Below, in pieces: positions 61,482 through 64,000 of a stretch of 64,000 nt of DNA. The stretch is from Nostoc piscinale CENA21 (GTDB lineage: Bacteria; Cyanobacteriota; Cyanobacteriia; Cyanobacteriales; Nostocaceae): assembly GCF_001298445.1 (NCBI RefSeq), contig NZ_CP012036.1, forward strand, positions 6,821,525 to 6,885,524. Direction: 5' to 3'. Positions within the stretch are counted from its first letter, which is position 1, and each line of letters begins with the position of its first letter. The notes below the pieces were generated by a model. It saw only the letters and a list, made by a program, of their open reading frames with translations, was not told the origin of the DNA and searched no databases. Made by a program: the position numbers and the translations under genes.

Positions 61482-62450
61482 ATGACTTATTTAGAAACAG
61501 CAGCAGAATTTTACCGCGAAGTTGCAGAAACACCCGCAGTCGGACTTTGTTGTGTCCAAAGTTCACCCTTGCAATTCCCTGGCTTAAAAATTCCTTTGCC
61601 GATGCAAGAAATGAACTATGGTTGTGGTACAACGGTTCACCCGACAGAACTCATCAACCAACCAACTGTGCTTTATGTTGGTGTTGGTGGGGGGTTAGAA
61701 GCGTTGCAATTTGCTTATTTTTCTCGTCGTGCTGGTGCGGTAATTGCTGTTGAACCTGTGGCTGCTATGCGAGAGGCTGCTACACGCAATCTCGAAATTG
61801 CAGCCACAGAAAACTCTTGGTTTAATCCTAATTTCGTCGAAATTCGCCCAGGCGATGCTTTTAATTTGCCTGTAGCTGATGCTTCGGTGGATATTGTCGC
61901 GCAGAATTGCCTGTTCAACATTTTTGAACCAGAAGATTTAACCAGAGCTTTAAAAGAAGCATATCGCGTGCTGAAACCTGGTGGACGTTTGCAAATGAGT
62001 GATCCCATTGCAACCCGCCCAATTCCTACCCATCTTCAAAAAGATGAGCAACTACGCGCTATGTGTTTGTCAGGCGCACTTACCTACGAAGAGTATACTC
62101 AGCGCATAATTGATGCTGGCTTCGGACAAATTGAAATTCGCGCCCGTCGCCCTTATCGCTTACTGGATGCTCAAACTTATAATTTAGAAGCAAACCTATT
62201 ACTAGAAAGCCTTGATTCGGTTGCTTTTAAAGTTGCAATTCCAGAAGATGGCGCTTGTATTTTTACTGGCAAAACAGCCATTTACAGTGGTGCAGCAGCT
62301 TTGTTTGATGATGGTGCAGGACATCTACTCCAGCGTGGGATTCCCGCCGCAGTCTGCGACAAAACGGCTGCTAAGTTGGCGACTTTAGAGCCGCAGCAAA
62401 TCATAATTACTGATTCAACCTGGCACTATAACGGTGGTGGTTGCTGTTAA
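61482..62450 (+). CDS. arsM: Arsenosugar-pathway arsenite S-adenosylmethionine methyltransferase (ArsM-like)
   Basis: A 322-residue SAM methyltransferase. The SAM site is VLYVGVGGGLEALQFAYF with AVEPVAAM and DAFNLPVADASVDIVAQN. Cys positions typical of arsenic-methylating enzymes are C23/C24 (GLCC), C48 (NYGCG) and a C-terminal GGGCC. A C-terminal domain with DGACIFTGKTAIYSG and AVCDKTAAKL is found in the cyanobacterial arsenosugar type. It converts arsenite to methylated forms used by ArsS. It starts the cluster with a PiT transporter (15-base gap) and arsS. Confidence 0.85.
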   Translation: MTYLETAAEFYREVAETPAVGLCCVQSSPLQFPGLKIPLPMQEMNYGCGTTVHPTELINQPTVLYVGVGGGLEALQFAYFSRRAGAVIAVEPVAAMREAATRNLEIAATENSWFNPNFVEIRPGDAFNLPVADASVDIVAQNCLFNIFEPEDLTRALKEAYRVLKPGGRLQMSDPIATRPIPTHLQKDEQLRAMCLSGALTYEEYTQRIIDAGFGQIEIRARRPYRLLDAQTYNLEANLLLESLDSVAFKVAIPEDGACIFTGKTAIYSGAAALFDDGAGHLLQRGIPAAVCDKTAAKLATLEPQQIIITDSTWHYNGGGCC

Positions 62451-62465
62451 AATATAAACTCCAAA

Positions 62466-63425
62466 ATGTTAATTATTAGTTTGTTTTTGGCTACGTTATT
62501 TCTGGCATATTCTCATGGAGCAAATGATAATTTTAAGGGTGTAGCAACGCTATTTGGTAGTGGAACAACTAGCTACCAAACGGCGATTTTATGGGCAACT
62601 ATTATGACCTTTGCGGGTGCAGTTGCTGCGATATTTATGGCTGGTACATTAGTCCAAAATTTTTCGGGACAAGGCATTTTTCCCGATGAAATTGCTAATG
62701 TGCCAGAAATTCATTTAGCCGTGGCGATCGCAACTGGTGTCACAGTGTTAATGGCGGCTTTGACAGGATTTCCGATTTCAACAACTCACAGTTTAACAGG
62801 TGGGTTATTAGGGGCGGGATTAGTTGCGATCGGTCTCAAAGTTAATTTTAGTGTATTACTCAAATATTTTGTCTTGCCTTTAGTATTGAGTCCCCTGATA
62901 GCAATTTTATTAGCAGCAGGTATTTATAAATTATTTGCATATACTAATTCTCAGCTTAACTTGTTAGCTAATCAAAAACTCTTAGATACCCTGCATTTTA
63001 TCAGTGCAGCAGTTGTTAGTTTTGCCAGAGGTTTCAGTCAAACTCCCAAGTTAGTTTCTATTATTCTGATTATTGAATACTTTTCCATTCAAGGTGGAAT
63101 GTTAACCATTGCAATGGCGATGGGATTAGGTGGGTTACTCAACTCTCAGAGAATTGCTGACACCATGAGTACAAGACTTGCTACTATAGATTCTACTCAA
63201 GGTTTGTCTGCAAATTTAGTGACCGGATTTTTAGCGATCGCAGCAACTTGTTTTGGTTTACCCATTTCTACAACTCATGTTGCAGTTAGTTCTATTGTTG
63301 GCGCTGGCTTAACCGCAAAACAAGTAAATTTACGTGTTTTCTGGCAGATAATTATTGCTTGGATTTTCACTGTACCCGCCACAGCAATTATTAGTGGTAT
63401 AGCTTATAGATTATTACAAGGCTAA
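62466..63425 (+). CDS. PiT-family inorganic phosphate (arsenate?) transporter
   Basis: A 319-residue membrane protein with about 9-10 helices and the two internal PiT repeats: SHGANDNFKGVATLFGSGT with GFPISTTHSLTGGLLGAG, and VTGFLAIAATCFGLPISTTHVAVSS. PiT carriers move phosphate with H+ or Na+ and usually accept arsenate. Its place between arsM and arsS, with 15- and 48-base gaps, makes handling of arsenate/phosphate plausible. The central soluble loop is shorter than in many PiT proteins. Direction of transport is not shown by sequence. Confidence 0.92.
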   Translation: MLIISLFLATLFLAYSHGANDNFKGVATLFGSGTTSYQTAILWATIMTFAGAVAAIFMAGTLVQNFSGQGIFPDEIANVPEIHLAVAIATGVTVLMAALTGFPISTTHSLTGGLLGAGLVAIGLKVNFSVLLKYFVLPLVLSPLIAILLAAGIYKLFAYTNSQLNLLANQKLLDTLHFISAAVVSFARGFSQTPKLVSIILIIEYFSIQGGMLTIAMAMGLGGLLNSQRIADTMSTRLATIDSTQGLSANLVTGFLAIAATCFGLPISTTHVAVSSIVGAGLTAKQVNLRVFWQIIIAWIFTVPATAIISGIAYRLLQG

Positions 63426-63473
63426 AGATGTAAAAATTCAGGAGTCAGAAGTTTAAATTAGGAATATCAAATC

Positions 63474-64000
63474 ATGCAAGCTACCTCAAAATTTACTAAC
63501 TTTAACCATAAATTAAATACACCGTTAACTAAAAAGCAAATTACTGTTTTGCAAATTAACCTGGGTAAACGTTGCAACCTTGCTTGCACCCATTGTCATG
63601 TTGAAGCCAGCCCAAAACGCACAGAAGAACTGTCTCCAGAAATTTGCACGCAATTAATTGAATTAATCCATAAGTTTCCCGAAATTGAAATTGTTGATTT
63701 GACTGGTGGCGCACCAGAAATGAATTATGGATTTAAACCATTAGTAGAAGTAGCTAGAGCAACTAATAAACAAGTAATCGTCCGCTCTAACTTGACTATT
63801 TACTTTGTCGATGGCTTTGGTGATTTACCAGAATATTTTGCCCAAAATCAAGTGAGAATAGTTGCTTCTCTACCTTGTTACTTAGCCGATAATGTCGATA
63901 AAATGCGCGGTGCTGGTGTTTTTGATGATTCTATCAAAGCTTTGCAGTGGCTGAACCGCGTTGGCTATGGTCATGAACCTAACTTAATTTTAGATTTAGT
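63474..64000 (+). CDS. arsS: Radical SAM arsenosugar biosynthesis protein ArsS (partial, continues past window)
   Basis: 175 complete codons before the window edge. The radical-SAM iron-sulfur motif is in GKRCNLACTHCHVEASPK (C-x3-C-x2-C), followed by DLTGGAPEMNYGF (the SAM-binding GGE/GGAPE region). VRSNLTIYF and VASLPCYLADN follow. ArsS moves the deoxyadenosyl group of SAM to dimethylarsinous acid in arsenosugar synthesis. It is the third gene of the arsM-PiT-arsS set. Confidence 0.88.
   Translation, partial: MQATSKFTNFNHKLNTPLTKKQITVLQINLGKRCNLACTHCHVEASPKRTEELSPEICTQLIELIHKFPEIEIVDLTGGAPEMNYGFKPLVEVARATNKQVIVRSNLTIYFVDGFGDLPEYFAQNQVRIVASLPCYLADNVDKMRGAGVFDDSIKALQWLNRVGYGHEPNLILDL

Noticed and set aside
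1..64000. tRNA, rRNA genes and CRISPR arrays
   Set aside because: Intergenic regions were scanned by eye for cloverleaf ends, rRNA signatures and regularly spaced repeats; none was found. A covariance-model search would be decisive.

Overview
The window is chromosomal DNA of a filamentous, probably heterocyst-forming cyanobacterium of the Nostoc/Anabaena group. Evidence for this is petB-petD with a divergent ctpA, a CpcS/CpeS bilin lyase, CobS, very frequent HIP1 octamers (GCGATCGC), short tandem heptamer repeats between genes, and giant Ser/Thr kinase plus histidine kinase fusion proteins of the HstK type. The GC content looks low, around 40%.

Layout: 0-5.4 kb holds a hopanoid-associated group on both strands (HpnA epimerase cut by the window edge, an RND exporter, a ferritin-like protein and an HpnG-like nucleosidase). 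5.7-10.4 kb is a two-gene export operon: an ABC transporter with N-terminal cyclic-nucleotide-binding and inactive C39-like domains, and a HlyD adaptor. 10.4-14.7 kb has a DUF427 protein, a ZnuA lipoprotein with a Zur-like box, a WD40 protein and a cupin. 14.9-19.5 kb is a minus-strand run: tgt, a two-gene toxin-antitoxin-like pair, an aminotransferase IV and ftsH. 19.6-30.3 kb carries cobS, a frameshifted comF, a GNAT protein, an FHA-PAS-GAF-GGDEF-EAL protein, a CAP protein, a HEAT protein with the bilin lyase, and a frameshifted M50 protease. 30.5-44 kb is mostly housekeeping: MBL-fold protein, ctpA, petBD, anti-sigma kinase, glycosyltransferases, a DsbA-like protein, trpS, metF, a frameshifted LuxR regulator and DUF3386.

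44-60.3 kb is the unstable part. Two intact giant kinases flank a third copy collapsed from about 5.4 to 1.6 kb. They are followed by a histidine-kinase remnant whose deletion joint lies on a HIP1 octamer, a phosphoglycerate-mutase remnant, an aspartoacylase-like gene, and a 1250-bp element with 43-bp terminal inverted repeats. That element carries an intact glycosyltransferase between fragments of two transposases. 60.4-64 kb ends with an oxidoreductase and an arsenic-methylation group (arsM, PiT transporter, arsS cut by the window edge).

Three genes (comF, the M50 protease, the LuxR regulator) are each broken by one extra base in an A/T homopolymer. This could be real slippage or a base-calling artefact. 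No tRNA, rRNA or CRISPR array was recognised. No wholly new multi-gene system could be shown; the strongest unusual items are the glycosyltransferase-bearing element and the collapsing kinase array.
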